Assembly: GCA_023935145.1 (NCBI GenBank)
Contig: CM043702.1
Span: forward strand, 61,049,001 to 61,113,000
Length of the DNA: 64,000 nt
From: Bretschneidera sinensis
Lineage: Eukaryota > Streptophyta > Magnoliopsida > Brassicales > Akaniaceae
Reading direction: 5' to 3'
The position numbers were made by a program, and so were the translations under genes. Under the pieces are notes generated by a model. That model was given only the letters and a program-made list of their open reading frames with translations, searched no databases and was not told where the DNA came from. Of this stretch, positions 22,698 through 32,866 are shown piece by piece. How positions within the stretch are numbered: the stretch's first letter is position 1; the number at the start of each line of letters is the position of its first letter.

Positions 22698-23992
22698 TGT
22701 TGTGAGTTTTAAATTACTCGCAAGTGCACGAGTCGTTTGCAGTATAGCGTTGTGCAAGTGCGAGGTCGAATCCACAGGGAATTGCATTGTGAAAATATAA
22801 TTTTTAATCTAAACTAACTCTATCTTAACCTAGTTCCGAATTTTGAATGATAATTTGTGAAATAAATTAAAACTAAATTAAATTGATTTTAAAACTAATA
22901 ATAAAAAGCACTAAGGTTTCCGAATCCACCCCACCGAAGTTAAACATACATGTTCTAAAAATATAGCCTATCAAAACATTCAATGAATCCAACTATAAGA
23001 CAAAAAACAAAGAATATCCCAACTAAACCAAAAGCACCCGATGTATCCCCTCTTAACAAATCACAAAGGGAATCCAATTTAATCGAAAAGCATTCAATGT
23101 ATCCATCAGATGAAACACAAAGAAAATCCAACAGACAATTTAAACTCGATCAATTATAAGATTAACTCAAATAATTGACAGAACATTTATACTAAAAATT
23201 GTCAGATTTGTACAAGCAAATTTGAACTACTACGCCAAACAACGGCGGGGCTTCATCTTCAACCTTAGCTGAAGAGTCTAGCCACTCATAACAATAAAAC
23301 TATAATAAAAAGTGCTAAACATTTAAACTAAAACAACTGAATATAAAGAAATAAATAAACAACTTTACATGGGAGAAATTCCACTCGCTGACGGGCGGCG
23401 CTTCCCCTCGTGGTAGCAATGCCTTCGGGATCCACCAGAATGCTAGCGGAAGTCCACCGGTAAACACCAAAGTGGCTCAGGAATTGTACACTGAATGATG
23501 AAGTGGAGTGGGTCTTATATAGGCAAATACCACAAGTGGAATGTGTTTCCAATCCGATGTGGGATGTGGGATATAGAAATGTGTTTCCAACCAATGTGGG
23601 ATGTTGGATTTAAGTCTTCACATGCCCTTCAAAACTTCTGTTCACGCTGAAATCCCGCACAGCACGCACAGCCCGCACAGCCTAACCTTTGTCTACTAAA
23701 ACGGCCATAACTTTCTTTAGAAAAATCATTTTTACGAGCCGTAAAATTCTCCAGAAAATAGACTTCTGGATCTTTCTAAGCATATATGGCTCATATCCTG
23801 GTCATTCTTGAATCAATACAATTTAATTTTCAAAGATGATTGATCTGTACGGGAAATTCTGGCAATTTTAGTGAAACTCCTTTCCCAGTGCTTGTAAACC
23901 TGAAAAACAACGAAAACAACTCAAAGTAACAAATTCCTAAGCTAACAAATGTAAATTAGAGGGCCAAAATATGCAATATTTGGCACTCATCA
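22698..23992 (-). repeat. Athila-2 3' LTR (left)
   Basis: TGTTGTGAG ... CTCATCA. A minus-strand TATATAA box is at about 23515-23523. In place of the GATC-palindrome block of Athila-1 it has CCCGCACAGC-type repeats at about 23650-23682 (three units here, two in the other LTR). Confidence 0.95.
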
Positions 23993-24012
23993 AATACCCC
24001 CAAACTTACAAT
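23993..24012 (-). other. Athila-2 polypurine tract
   Basis: The minus strand reads AAGTTTGGGGGTATT immediately inside the 3' LTR. Confidence 0.8.
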
Positions 24013-25254
24013 TTGCTAGTCCCTTAGCAAAACAAAATAAAAGACTCAATGAAAAACAAAGAACATAAAGATAAAGTCATCACTCATGGTATCCAAAAAT
24101 TTAAGGAGCACACATCACCATGATATTCATTCATAAGCAAGCTTAAAAAGATAAACCCATCTTCGCAATGAATAGAAATGTTAAAATCTAATTACTTACA
24201 AAAGGCAGGATAAGGCATCACAAGCTTGAATCAGTGTAAGGTGAATTAGCATATAAAAATGAAGCTTCCAAGTAACTCTAATGTGTAAGGTCTCCATGTT
24301 TCAAGATACACCGAATTTCCCATAAAAAATGAACGACAAAGGCATAGTATTTTTTTTTTTTTTTAATAAGGCACGGCTATGTTTAGTTCCCTTAAGCTTT
24401 CTAATTGACCCATGTAGCGAGTGTTAAGTCAATGACTCCCAAACCAGGTGGTTTTAGGGCATTAGGTGTAAAGACACCCCTAAGGACTTACTAACTCGAG
24501 TCAAAAAGGCTACGAAATTAAACCGACCTTAATATTACCAAGCAAAATTCCACCTTTTGACGTGAACACTCACTGCTTACTAAGGCAAGAGGTCCAGTTA
24601 CTCAGCGAAAAGTTTATTGATAATTTTTTTTTATATATTTTCCTATGCCCAAGAGTTCATCCAACAAGTCATCCAGTTTCAGTTAAGATAAGGAAAAATA
24701 CACATTAAAATCGCATGTCATACCTCACATAATTTGTGCTAATGTGCTCGTGTTAGATTAGATCAAACATGTGAATTCTCAAAATGCCTAAAGTAAGTAA
24801 CTAAATTTTAAAAATTTATCACCAGATCATGTGTTCAAAATGTTAAGCTCACCAATGACATCACATCATAGAAAATGTTTAGATCAACTAAAATTTCATG
24901 ATAACATGAGCATGCATTTATCTCTATGACGAAAAGATAACAAATTAGGACAAAGTGTGTGATGTGTCTCCCATACCCCCAAACTTAAATTACACATTGA
25001 CCCCAATGTGTGACTAATATGGAAAGAGCTGACCTGAAATATGGAGAACTATCTGGACTGGTATGGCTCATAGCATACCCCCAAACTTGAACTGAAGTAC
25101 GCTTTGTCCCTGAAAAATAAAAACTAGAAAACAAAAAATACTGGAAACAAACATTAATCATAAAAATGCGAAATAATAAATAAACAAAAGAAAAGATAAG
25201 CTGTGGGGTGCCTCCCATGAGCGCTAAGTTTAACGTCTTCAGCCAGACCCAACA
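24013..25254 (-). other. Athila-2 3' untranslated interior
   Basis: No coding sequence. Collinear with 7167-8567 of Athila-1, including the ACTAAGGCAAGAGGTCCAG phrase (one copy here, two in Athila-1) and the GACGTTAAACTTAGC end phrase near 25230. Confidence 0.7.
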
Positions 25255-26979
25255 TTAGTAAACAAGCCCAACGAAATGCTCTGCCATCTGATCAATAAAT
25301 GGGAATGAAAAATGATCAGGCCTAGTGGCAGCATTCAATTTACGGTAGCTGATACACACTCTCCAAATTGACCGAACACGAGTTGGAACCAACTTGTTGT
25401 CCTTATGCTGCACTACTGTTAATTCAGCACGTTTAGGCATAAGATGAATCTGGCTCACTCACTTGCTATCAGAGATGGGATAAATGATCCCTGCCTCTAA
25501 CAGCTTAATATCTTCTGCCCTCATAACCTCTTGCATAGCAGGGTTGAGCCTTCTTTGTGGCTCCCTCGATGGCTTCGCATTCTCCTCTAACTGTATCGTG
25601 TGTATTACCAACGAGGGGTTGATTCCCTTGACATCCTCAATAGTCCAGCCTATAGCTTCCTTATGCTCTCTTAAGACGTCCAATAATTTCTCCTCTAGAG
25701 CATCACCCAAATCTAAAGCTATGATTATAGGCAAAGAGTCTGCTGGACCTGGGAACTTATACTTAAGATTATCTGGTAAAGGCTTAAGTTCCTTCTTGGG
25801 GGTGTCAGGTGCGGTGGTCTCCTCCGTCTTATTGCTTTCTCTAGGATCAGACTCCAAAATGACATTTACTTCATCAAGTAACTTATCTAAGCCCAAGTCC
25901 TCTCCAAAGTGAGCAAAGCATGCCTCCAAGGGATCCTCAATACGGGATTCATCCATAGTCTCCTCTGTCCTACTACTCTCCCGAGGAGCAGACTCCACGA
26001 TAGTATTTGCTTGCTCAAGTAACTTATCTAAATCCAAATCCTCTTCAAACTGAGCAAAGCATGCCTCCATAATGTCCTCAGACTTCCTTTCTTTCTTGGG
26101 CACTTGTAGTCTCTCAGGGTAAGGCGCTTTAGGTAAAAACGACCTAGAGAGATCCTTAATAATACGAGTGGCTGTAGATGGCTCAGCATCTCTCTTCTCA
26201 TTGTTGCCACTCTCTTACCCTTGGTGCATAGCAGGGCTCTCTTCCACTTGATTGTCCACTTGTCTCCCAGACAAGTATAGGACAGTTGATTGCACTTGTT
26301 CCTGCCAATGCATTGGAGTTGAAGAATTTCCCACTGCAAACTGTTCCTTTGGGTTAGGCTCAGAATGACTGGGGAACTCTCCTTCCTCTCCTTCACCCAC
26401 GTAACTTGCGATTTGATCAACTTGACTCTCTAGTGTGGCAATCGCTTGGGTGTTTTCTATTGTTGCACTCATCATTTCACTCATAGATTGGCTAGTCGTT
26501 TTCATGAAATCATTGAGAGCGTCCTCCAATGACTGTGAAACCGACGCTGACGCTTGAATGGGAGCTTGGTAAGCGGGTGATGGTGCTGGATAAGCTGAGT
26601 GACCATAATTTGGAATTGGTGGAGGAAATTCGGGAGTGTATTGATTGTGAGCATGGTAAGGGTCTCCTCCCTGATTCCTCAGTTGGTTCTGCGTCCATGA
26701 AACATTAGAGTGGTCCCACCACCCTGGATTGTATGTTTCAGAGTAAGAACCATTTGATTACCAACAACACTCATTGAAAGCATTCATTTGTTCCATAGGA
26801 TACTCGGCACTAGCCGGCATTGATGGGCAATTCTGTGCTAGATGCATGGGACTAGCACAGATGGAACAGCTTTCAACATTGAAAGTGTTGCCAATATTGA
26901 GGGATGGGCCGGTTGTTTTAATGAAATCCTTGAGGGCGTCCTCTAAAGACTGTGAAACCGGCGCTGGATTCATCCACAT
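25255..26979 (-). pseudogene. Athila-2 gag and truncated RT remnant
   Basis: From MNPAPVSQSLEDALKDF near 26975 it keeps an intact zinc knuckle (CSICASPMHLAQNC), then a second SLEDALNDFMK segment (26529-26215), the duplicated acidic block EACFAQFEEDLDLDKLLEQA / EACFAHFGEDLGLDKLL (26103-25459), and the start of RT (CISYRKLNAATRPDHFSFPF). It ends at MAEHFVGLVY, the same point as Athila-1 and before the catalytic motif. A stop separates the two long frames at about 25459. It cannot make RT or integrase and would depend on a helper element. Confidence 0.87.
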
Positions 26980-27091
26980 TTATTTATTTATTTTTTTTTA
27001 AAAAAAAATTAAATCAAATTTTTTTTTTTTATAACTAACTAGTAGAAAAATAAAATCAATTCAGACCAAAAATTTTCACAAACAAAACAAT

Positions 27092-27109
27092 TCCCCGGCA
27101 ACGGCGCCA
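27092..27109 (-). other. Athila-2 primer-binding site (tRNA-Asp)
   Basis: The minus strand reads TGGCGCCGTTGCCGGGGA, a perfect complement to the 3' end of plant tRNA-Asp, the primer used by Athila elements. Confidence 0.92.
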
Positions 27110-27115
27110 AAAACT

Positions 27116-28400
27116 TGTTGTGAGTTTTAAATTACTCGCAAGTGCACGAGTCGTTTGCAGTATAGCGTTGTGCAAGTGCGAGGTCGAATACACAGGGAAT
27201 TGCGTTGTGAAAATATAATTTTTAATCTAAACTAACTCTATCTTAACCTAGTTCCGAATTTTGAATGATAATTTGTAAAATAAATTAAAACTAAATTAAA
27301 TTGATTTTAAAACTAATAATAAAAAGCACTAAGGTTTCCGAATCCACCCCACCGAAGTTAAGCATACATGTTCTAAAAATATAGCCTATCAAAACATTCA
27401 ATGAATCCAACTATAAGACAAAAAACAAAGAATATCCCAACTAAACCAAAAGCACCCGATATATCCGCTCTTAACAAATCACAAAGGGAATCCAATTTAA
27501 TCGAAAAGCATTCAATGTATCCATCAGATGAAACACAAAGAAAATCCAACAGACAATTTAAACTCAATCAATTATAAGATTAACTCAAATAATTGACAGA
27601 ACATTTATACTAAAAATTATCAGATTTGTACAAGCAAATCTGAACTACTACGCCAAACAACGGCGGGGCTTCATCTTCAACCTTAGCTGAAGAGTCTAGC
27701 CACTCATAACAATAAAACTATAATAAAAAGTGCTAAACATTTAAACTAAAACAACTGAATATAAAGAAATAAATAAACAACTTTACATGGGAGAAATTCC
27801 ACTCGCTGACGGGCGGCGCTTCCCCTCGTGGTAGCAATGCCTTCGGGATCCACCAGAATGCTAGCGGAAGTCCACCGGTAAACACCAAAGTGGCTCAGGA
27901 ATTGTACACTGAATGATGAAGTGGAGTGGGTCTTATATATGCAAATACCACAAGTGGAATGTGTTTCCAATCCGATGTGGGATGTGGGATATAGAAATGT
28001 GTTTCCAACCAATGTGGGATGTTGGATTTAAGTCTTCACATGCCCTTCAAAACTTCTGTTCACGCTGAAATCCCGCACAGCCCGCACAGCCTGACCTTTG
28101 TCTACTAAAACGGCCATAACTTTCTGTAGAAAAATCATTTTTACGAGCCGTAAAATTCTCCAGAAAATAGACTTCTGGATCTTTCTAAGCATATATGGCT
28201 CATATCCTGGTCATTCTTGAATCAATACAGTTTAATTTTCAAAATGATTGATCTGTACGGGCAATTCTGGCAATTTTAGTGAAACTCCTTTCCCAGTGCT
28301 TGTAAACCTGAAAAACAACGAAAACAACTCAAAGTAACAAATTTCTAAGCTAACAAATGTAAATTAGAGGGCCAAAATATGCAATATTTGGCACTCATCA
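27116..28400 (-). repeat. Athila-2 5' LTR (right)
   Basis: Nearly identical to the left LTR; a few substitutions and one fewer CACGCACAGC unit. Ends CTCATCA next to TTTAC. Confidence 0.95.
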
Positions 28401-28479
28401 TTTACCATCCTCACATCCTATGAGTCAAATAAAATATCAATATGTGAAATATATTCCTAAGAAAAAAAAATAATTCAGT

Positions 28480-28650
28480 AACTTAAAAAAAAACTAAATT
28501 AACACAAATTTCTGTCCCAGTTCTGTCTACGTTGGCCATGCAATTTTGATGATCTTCGTGTTTCTCATTGAGTTTGTCAATGAAATAAGCTATGAATTTC
28601 TCTTCTTTTTGTAGAATTTCATTACAAGTAATTCTAGAGGTCAAAAACCA
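28480..28650 (-). pseudogene. Exon-like fragment in the TIR transposon, unidentified
   Basis: A minus-strand frame reads CNEILQKEEKFIAYFIDKLN and continues EKHEDHQNCMANVDRTG. Charged, exon-like composition stands out from the AT-rich surroundings. I do not recognise the protein and no clear splice sites were fixed. It may be another captured host fragment. Confidence 0.3.
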
Positions 28651-28959
28651 CTACTATGACAAGGGGAGAGAGACAGAGAGAGAGAGATTATGATATCACA
28701 CTAGCAATTGAACCTATGCAATAATCGTATAATTTTCATTTCATGTTCACATTCCCTGTGGCATTACAATGTCTTGTCTACACTCGATCTATAACAAGCA
28801 AACTCAATTGGTTTCAATAAATTTATATTTGATAGAATGAAGAAATGGCTGAACATATGGTAAGAGTGCCCGAAGATAATTTACTATACTAGCGAAAATA
28901 ACTATTTACACAAATGAAATACTACTAAACTGAAAAATCTGAAACATATATAAAGTGTA

Positions 28960-29106
28960 TTAGCTGCATAATGTATATGAAACCAACACTTCACAGGACT
29001 GGATAATATATTCCCCAAGTGTATTTGCTCTAACAGGGTCTTTTAATGCTGCAACAATAGAGCTGTGTCTCTTCAGCAAAGTAGCAGAAAATCCAGCTGC
29101 CCAAAC
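28960..29106 (-). pseudogene. Captured terminal exon, unidentified host gene
   Basis: A good acceptor (CTTGCAG) precedes a 48-codon frame starting VWAAGFSATLLKRHSSIVAA and ending SCEVLVSYTLCS with TAA at 28960-28962. Codon use and splice acceptor look like a real last exon. It lies just downstream (minus strand) of the VTI1 fragment but is not part of VTI1, which ends at its own stop at 29217. The protein is not recognised. Confidence 0.45.
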
Positions 29107-29216
29107 CTGCAAGGACGAGAATCCAGCTGACCATTATATAGTTAGTCACTATTTATACAACATGGACATAAAGCAGCAGAAAACATTACTCATAGCCAAG
29201 TGATTCCACAGGTAAA

Positions 29217-29785
29217 TTAGTGATGAGAAAGCTGGAAAAATAGGATAATGATAATTGCAATGACAAGAGCTACAATAACTGAAGCAACAATCCATTTGTT
29301 CCAGGACATCCTCCGTGACATGGCACTTACGACTTTTTTACTCTTGTCAATGGCATTATCGACCCCATGGAGCTATAAAAGAACAAAATAAAGAATTAAA
29401 ATAAAATCATAAGTCAACATCTCAATAATCTCCTATTATTGTTAACATGTTAGTCCTTATTGTCCACTGGAGTATGGAAATGATATCCATTAAAGGTTGG
29501 TTAACTGCAAACCAAAATGAAGAAGAACAGTGACCCGACTGACACAACCGAAACTGACAAGCAAACATGCTGGACAATCCCCCAACTCTAAAAAAATAAG
29601 ACTATATATGATACCTTGTTATGGGCATGTAAAAGAGTTTGACGCTGTTGGTGCAGATCTTCAAGAATTGAGACACCAAGCTCTTTTGTCTCCAATATGG
29701 TTCTTCTACTCTCCTTGATCTTATCACCTGACTGGTTTAGTCTCTCTACTGACATAGCCAATCTTTTTCTTTGACCAGCAAAAAC
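29217..29785 (-). pseudogene. Captured VTI1-type Qb-SNARE fragment (two exons)
   Basis: VTI1 proteins are Qb-SNAREs for traffic between Golgi, endosome and vacuole. Exon a (about 29785-29615) reads GQRKRLAMSVERLNQSGDKI, then ESRRTILETKELGVSILEDL and HQQRQTLLHAHNK, the SNARE helix, ending at a GT donor. Exon b (29372-29217) reads LHGVDNAIDKSKK, AMSRRMSWNKWIV and a hydrophobic C-terminal anchor (VIVALVIAIIIILFFQLSHH) with TAA. The intron of about 240 bp is retained, so capture was from genomic DNA, not from mRNA. The N-terminal half of the protein is missing, so this is a fragment. Confidence 0.85.
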
Positions 29786-30745
29786 TTGTACCAGTGTTTA
29801 TCAGTCCAGACTTTCATCTGCAAAAGTAAATCAATACAAGACCCATTCCCATTCCATTACAGTCATAACTCAAACAAGCATGGAAGCCCCATAAACAGCA
29901 TATAACAATTTTAACAAAAACTTACAAAGAGCTTCTTCTAACTAGATAAATAATTTCATAAAACTATAGTGGATCAAAATGGTACTTGCAACTGTTGTAG
30001 CTAGTCAGATGTATAAGCACAACACCCGCATTGAAATACCCATTATTCTGTGGAAGATTCACATTGACTACAAACCTCAAGTGAAGCACCTTCTCCAAGT
30101 GAGAAGAATAGTCAAAATTCTCACTGAAAACTCAAAGAAGAATCATGTTATAAAGACACAATCGTTTTTCTCCAAGAGGTCATGGAAAGAATGGCATAAA
30201 TCTCCAAGAGGTCACTCTGGGAACTGAAAAATGACAATGGAAACAACTTCCAGTTATTAACAATTCTAAGCATGTTTCGAAAATAAATTTAGTCTTTTCG
30301 AACTTGAAATTCAATTATAAATTCTAGCATGTAGATGTTAATCTTACAATATGAAGCTAAAGGAGGCTTGTTAATGAAAAAAACCATATAAACATCTTTA
30401 ACAGGTCTCAATATTTAGTTACTTTGAATTCTAAAATATTTTCAAATCCTTTACAGGCTCTGAACCATATTAAATAATCCCATAAAGCAGTTTGGTATTG
30501 AATGAGCTTCTGAGGCTCTGAACCAAGATGCTACTCAGTTGACCCCTACTAGGATAGGATCTTCAGCAGGACCATAACTGGGTAATGACCATTTGTTCTA
30601 TTATTTTTTTTTCTTTGAGCTATAACTAGTTGCAAGGACATATAGAAACCTTGGCCAACTAGCAGCCCCAGCAGCTCAATTTGTATCTTGGTACTACATG
30701 ATATAATTTCCATTCCACAAGAACATAAAGCAGGTAAAGATCTTA

Positions 30746-31481
30746 AACTTGTTTCCTGTATATCTTTTCTTCGACGGTTCCACATGACATCAATCTGTAC
30801 ACAATAACATCCTTATTCTGTCCGATTCTATATGCTCTATCAATGCTTTGGTTATCCGTACTGCAAAGAATGTAAATAATCAAAATGGACAATTATCTTC
30901 CTTGGGAAGCAAAATAAACTAGTGAACCAAGAGTTTTCTTAAACCATGCAATTTATATATAACATCAGAACTAGAACAGATGATATAGCATAGCAATTTC
31001 ATATTAAAAAAAATAGAAACAAGCATATCAAAAGAAAGACTTGCAATAATTCACTGCACAAGCTAAGCACAACCCAGAAGAAAAACAGAAAGACATTATA
31101 TCCATCCATTGGTGGGTATGTTAGGAGTGAGGAATATGAACAGATGATCTTCAAGGCTAGGAAATTAAATTTCAAAGCCTTTCAAATTTATCAAAAAGAT
31201 GGCAAAGGTATTACACTGAAAAGAATTAAAAAGAAAGAGGAAGAAAAATAAAGTCCAAATTTAAGTTGTAAGAAGAGGCATACAAAAATTCCAACAACCA
31301 TGTAAGCAAACACAATAATTCAGTAATTTTTTTTCAACCAATTTTACTAATCCAAAGGAAACCAAAAAACTAAAGCAAGCACCTCGGATTCCAAGCAGGA
31401 TCAACCATAATCACACGATCTGCTTTTGTAAGTGTGAGGCCAAGACCACCTACTCGAGACGGAACTGCAACGAGGGCACCA
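30746..31481 (-). pseudogene. Captured SNF2-family helicase fragment (two exons)
   Basis: The upstream exon (31481-31381) reads VGGLGLTLTKADRVIMVDPA then WNP, ending at a donor. After a roughly 520-bp intron, an exon beginning after TTTGCAG (about 30859-30746) reads [20 protein letters not shown] then [17 protein letters not shown]. These are helicase motifs V and VI of SNF2-type chromatin remodellers; the wording is closest, from memory of the family, to the ERCC6-like/CHR24 group. Intron retention again points to DNA-level capture. Only about 70 residues of a very large protein are present. Confidence 0.85.
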
Positions 31482-31491
31482 TCAACCAATC

Positions 31492-31505
31492 AACCCAAAA
31501 TAACT

Positions 31506-31544
<39 letters not shown>

Positions 31545-31554
31545 CAAAATAACT
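31492..31554 (+). repeat. A-tract flanked by 14-bp direct repeats
   Basis: About 35 adenines are flanked by direct copies of AACCCAAAATAACT at 31492-31505 and 31541-31554. A poly(A) run between short direct repeats is the footprint of target-primed retroposition, but here nothing but GC plus the tail lies between the repeats. Slippage is an alternative. Confidence 0.6.
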
Positions 31555-31601
31555 AATCAACCAACCCAAATCAATGATGGATATCACCCAAAATTCCAAA
31601 A

Positions 31602-31900
31602 TTAAATCAAAACCCACCCAAAAAATCCAAAATTACCAGAAATAGCTGGTGTGAGGACACCATCACTAATCACCATACAAGCCCCAATTAAAGCCAACAC
31701 AAGCAAAACCCTCTGCAACATTCTATGCTTCTCTAGAGTAGATTTTAACCTTGACCCAAAACTTGATTTTGGTGAGCTCCTCATCTGCCAATTGGCTATT
31801 GGACAGTGAGTTGATCCGGGCGTGTCGACACAACAACAAGGCCTCCTTCACCTTCATCATTATCATCAGCTTTCAGCACTATGAGCACATATTTGAGCAA
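31602..31900 (-). pseudogene. Captured KUP/HAK potassium transporter fragment
   Basis: Minus-strand frames read KYVLIVLKADDNDEG, then (shifted) [20 protein letters not shown], then [20 protein letters not shown] and [15 protein letters not shown]. These are the loop and the membrane segment with the (G)DGVLTPAIS signature of plant KUP/HAK/KT K+ transporters. The glycine before DGVLTP is serine here. A frameshift lies after DDNDEG. The fragment is under a tenth of the transporter and cannot work. Confidence 0.85.
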
Positions 31901-31959
31901 AAACAAATGGGATCGGAGAGATGGGTATCTTCTCATCGTCCGCTCATATGGCTACTGTA

Positions 31960-32290
31960 AGAGAGAGTTACAGATCGGAGAGATGGGTATATTTTTTCAG
32001 GGATTTGAAGTGAGGTAAGGCTAGGTGACAAATATGTGTTTGGGAAGTAGGAAAATGAGAGGAAAATTTCTCTCCTCTCTTCTGGGTTTCTTCGAGCTCG
32101 TCATCGTCGCTATTTGTTGAAGATGAAAAGAGAGAGACTCGGTGAAAGTGAAAAGCAAGGAAATAGGGAGAGAGAAGATGAAGGCATTGCAGAGAGAGAG
32201 AGAGAGCTCTGTGAATTGGAGAAGGAGAAGGCGAGGTCGCGAGTGAGAGAAGAGTTCTGTGAACATGGAAAGTGATAGTGAAAACTGAAC
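31960..32290 (-). other. CT-rich leader-like DNA near the right end of the TIR transposon
   Basis: The minus strand is rich in CTCTCT and TTCTCC, as in plant 5' leaders, and lies upstream of the KUP fragment. The phrase GATCGGAGAGATGGGTAT occurs twice (about 31913 and 31973). Long frames here are low-complexity Ser/Leu/Phe runs and are not treated as genes. It may be a captured promoter or 5' leader. Confidence 0.35.
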
Positions 32291-32455
32291 ACTGATTTGA
32301 GCCCGAAAACGCCAATTTGCAGTGTTCTCGAATCAGTGTTTGAACAACAAATTTTACAAAACTGTGTTTAAGCATGGTTTTTGAACACTACGTCCCAAAC
32401 AAGAGCGTCAGTGTTTGAAAAGAGTGTTCAGTGTTTGAACACTGAAAAGAGTTTT

Positions 32456-32479
32456 TGAAAACTCTCGCCAAACAAGCCC
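32456..32479 (-). repeat. Right terminal inverted repeat of the TIR transposon
   Basis: Read inward: GGGCTTGTTTGGCGAGAGTT then TTCA. Preceded on the inside by several CAGTGTTTGAA copies (32300-32450). Confidence 0.88.
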
Positions 32480-32866
32480 TAGATATTCTTATCCAAGAAA
32501 TGATAGATTTACCTTTTTAAGACATCCTAGAAATTACTATGATTATCAATATAGGATCATGCATCATCTACTACACTGATTATGAAGCACATTATAGAAC
32601 TAAGAAAGTATGGGTTCCTAAAGGATCTACATTTTCAATGACTAACCTTAAAGGATCCAAAAAAATTTGGGGTACCTAAAAACTTCGTTGTGTATCATTG
32701 TGTGATGTAGATATGTCTCCACACAAAAATTAAAAGTGAGTATTGGTACCTTGATAGTGAATACTTAAAACACATGACCGTGTGATCAAAGCATCTTTAT
32801 GGTGTTGACTCTAAGGGATGGCGGACATGTCACCATTAGAGGTGACACCAATATGAAGATCATTAA

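Larger units (their letters stand above)
22698..28400 (-). mobile_element. Athila-2: non-autonomous Athila-type element
   Basis: LTRs of 1295 and 1285 bp flank a 3.1-kb interior. Perfect target duplications TTTAC lie at 22693-22697 and 28401-28405. The LTRs are nearly identical, so this is younger than Athila-1. The interior has the same layout and the same missing parts as Athila-1. It is nested within the gene-capturing transposon, itself nested in a Copia fragment, so it is the innermost and latest insertion on this side of the window. Confidence 0.95.
22036..32479. mobile_element. Gene-capturing TIR DNA transposon (Pack-type), non-autonomous
   Basis: Bounded by 24-bp terminal inverted repeats with three mismatches, starting GGGCATGTTTGG on the left and GGGCTTGTTTGG on the right (read inward). 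Both sides are flanked by TAG (22033-22035 and 32480-32482). Copia copy II lacks the insert, which fixes both ends. Without Athila-2 the element is about 4.7 kb. The ends are rich in CAGTGTTTGAA/TTTTCAGTG subterminal repeats. No transposase was found; the interior carries minus-strand pieces of host genes. GGG/CCC ends and a 3-bp duplication suggest PIF/Harbinger, but TAG is not that superfamily's usual TWA, so the superfamily is left open. Confidence 0.85.
21828..32866 (+). mobile_element. Copia fragment I (gag end to protease), split by the TIR transposon
   Basis: Only about 595 bp of Copia sequence in two pieces, 21828-22035 and 32480-32866. Joined in place, they match 52755-53310 of Copia element II closely, including the Asn/Arg/Tyr-rich gag tail (RNNMYAHNSNNARN) and the protease start. 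Stops are frequent and no LTR is present. The fragment records an empty target: copy II reads continuously across the point where the TIR transposon entered. Confidence 0.85.

Noticed and set aside
28960..31900. A real, functional host gene cluster (VTI1, SNF2, KUP)
   Set aside because: Each is a small fragment lacking most of its protein, one is frameshifted, and all lie inside a bounded TIR element.
29217..31900. Processed pseudogenes made by retroposition
   Set aside because: VTI1 and SNF2 pieces keep introns with recognisable splice sites.
31968..32375. 135-codon minus-strand frame near the right TIR
   Set aside because: Low-complexity Ser/Leu/Phe/His translation of a CT-rich strand that runs into the TIR repeats; no domain.
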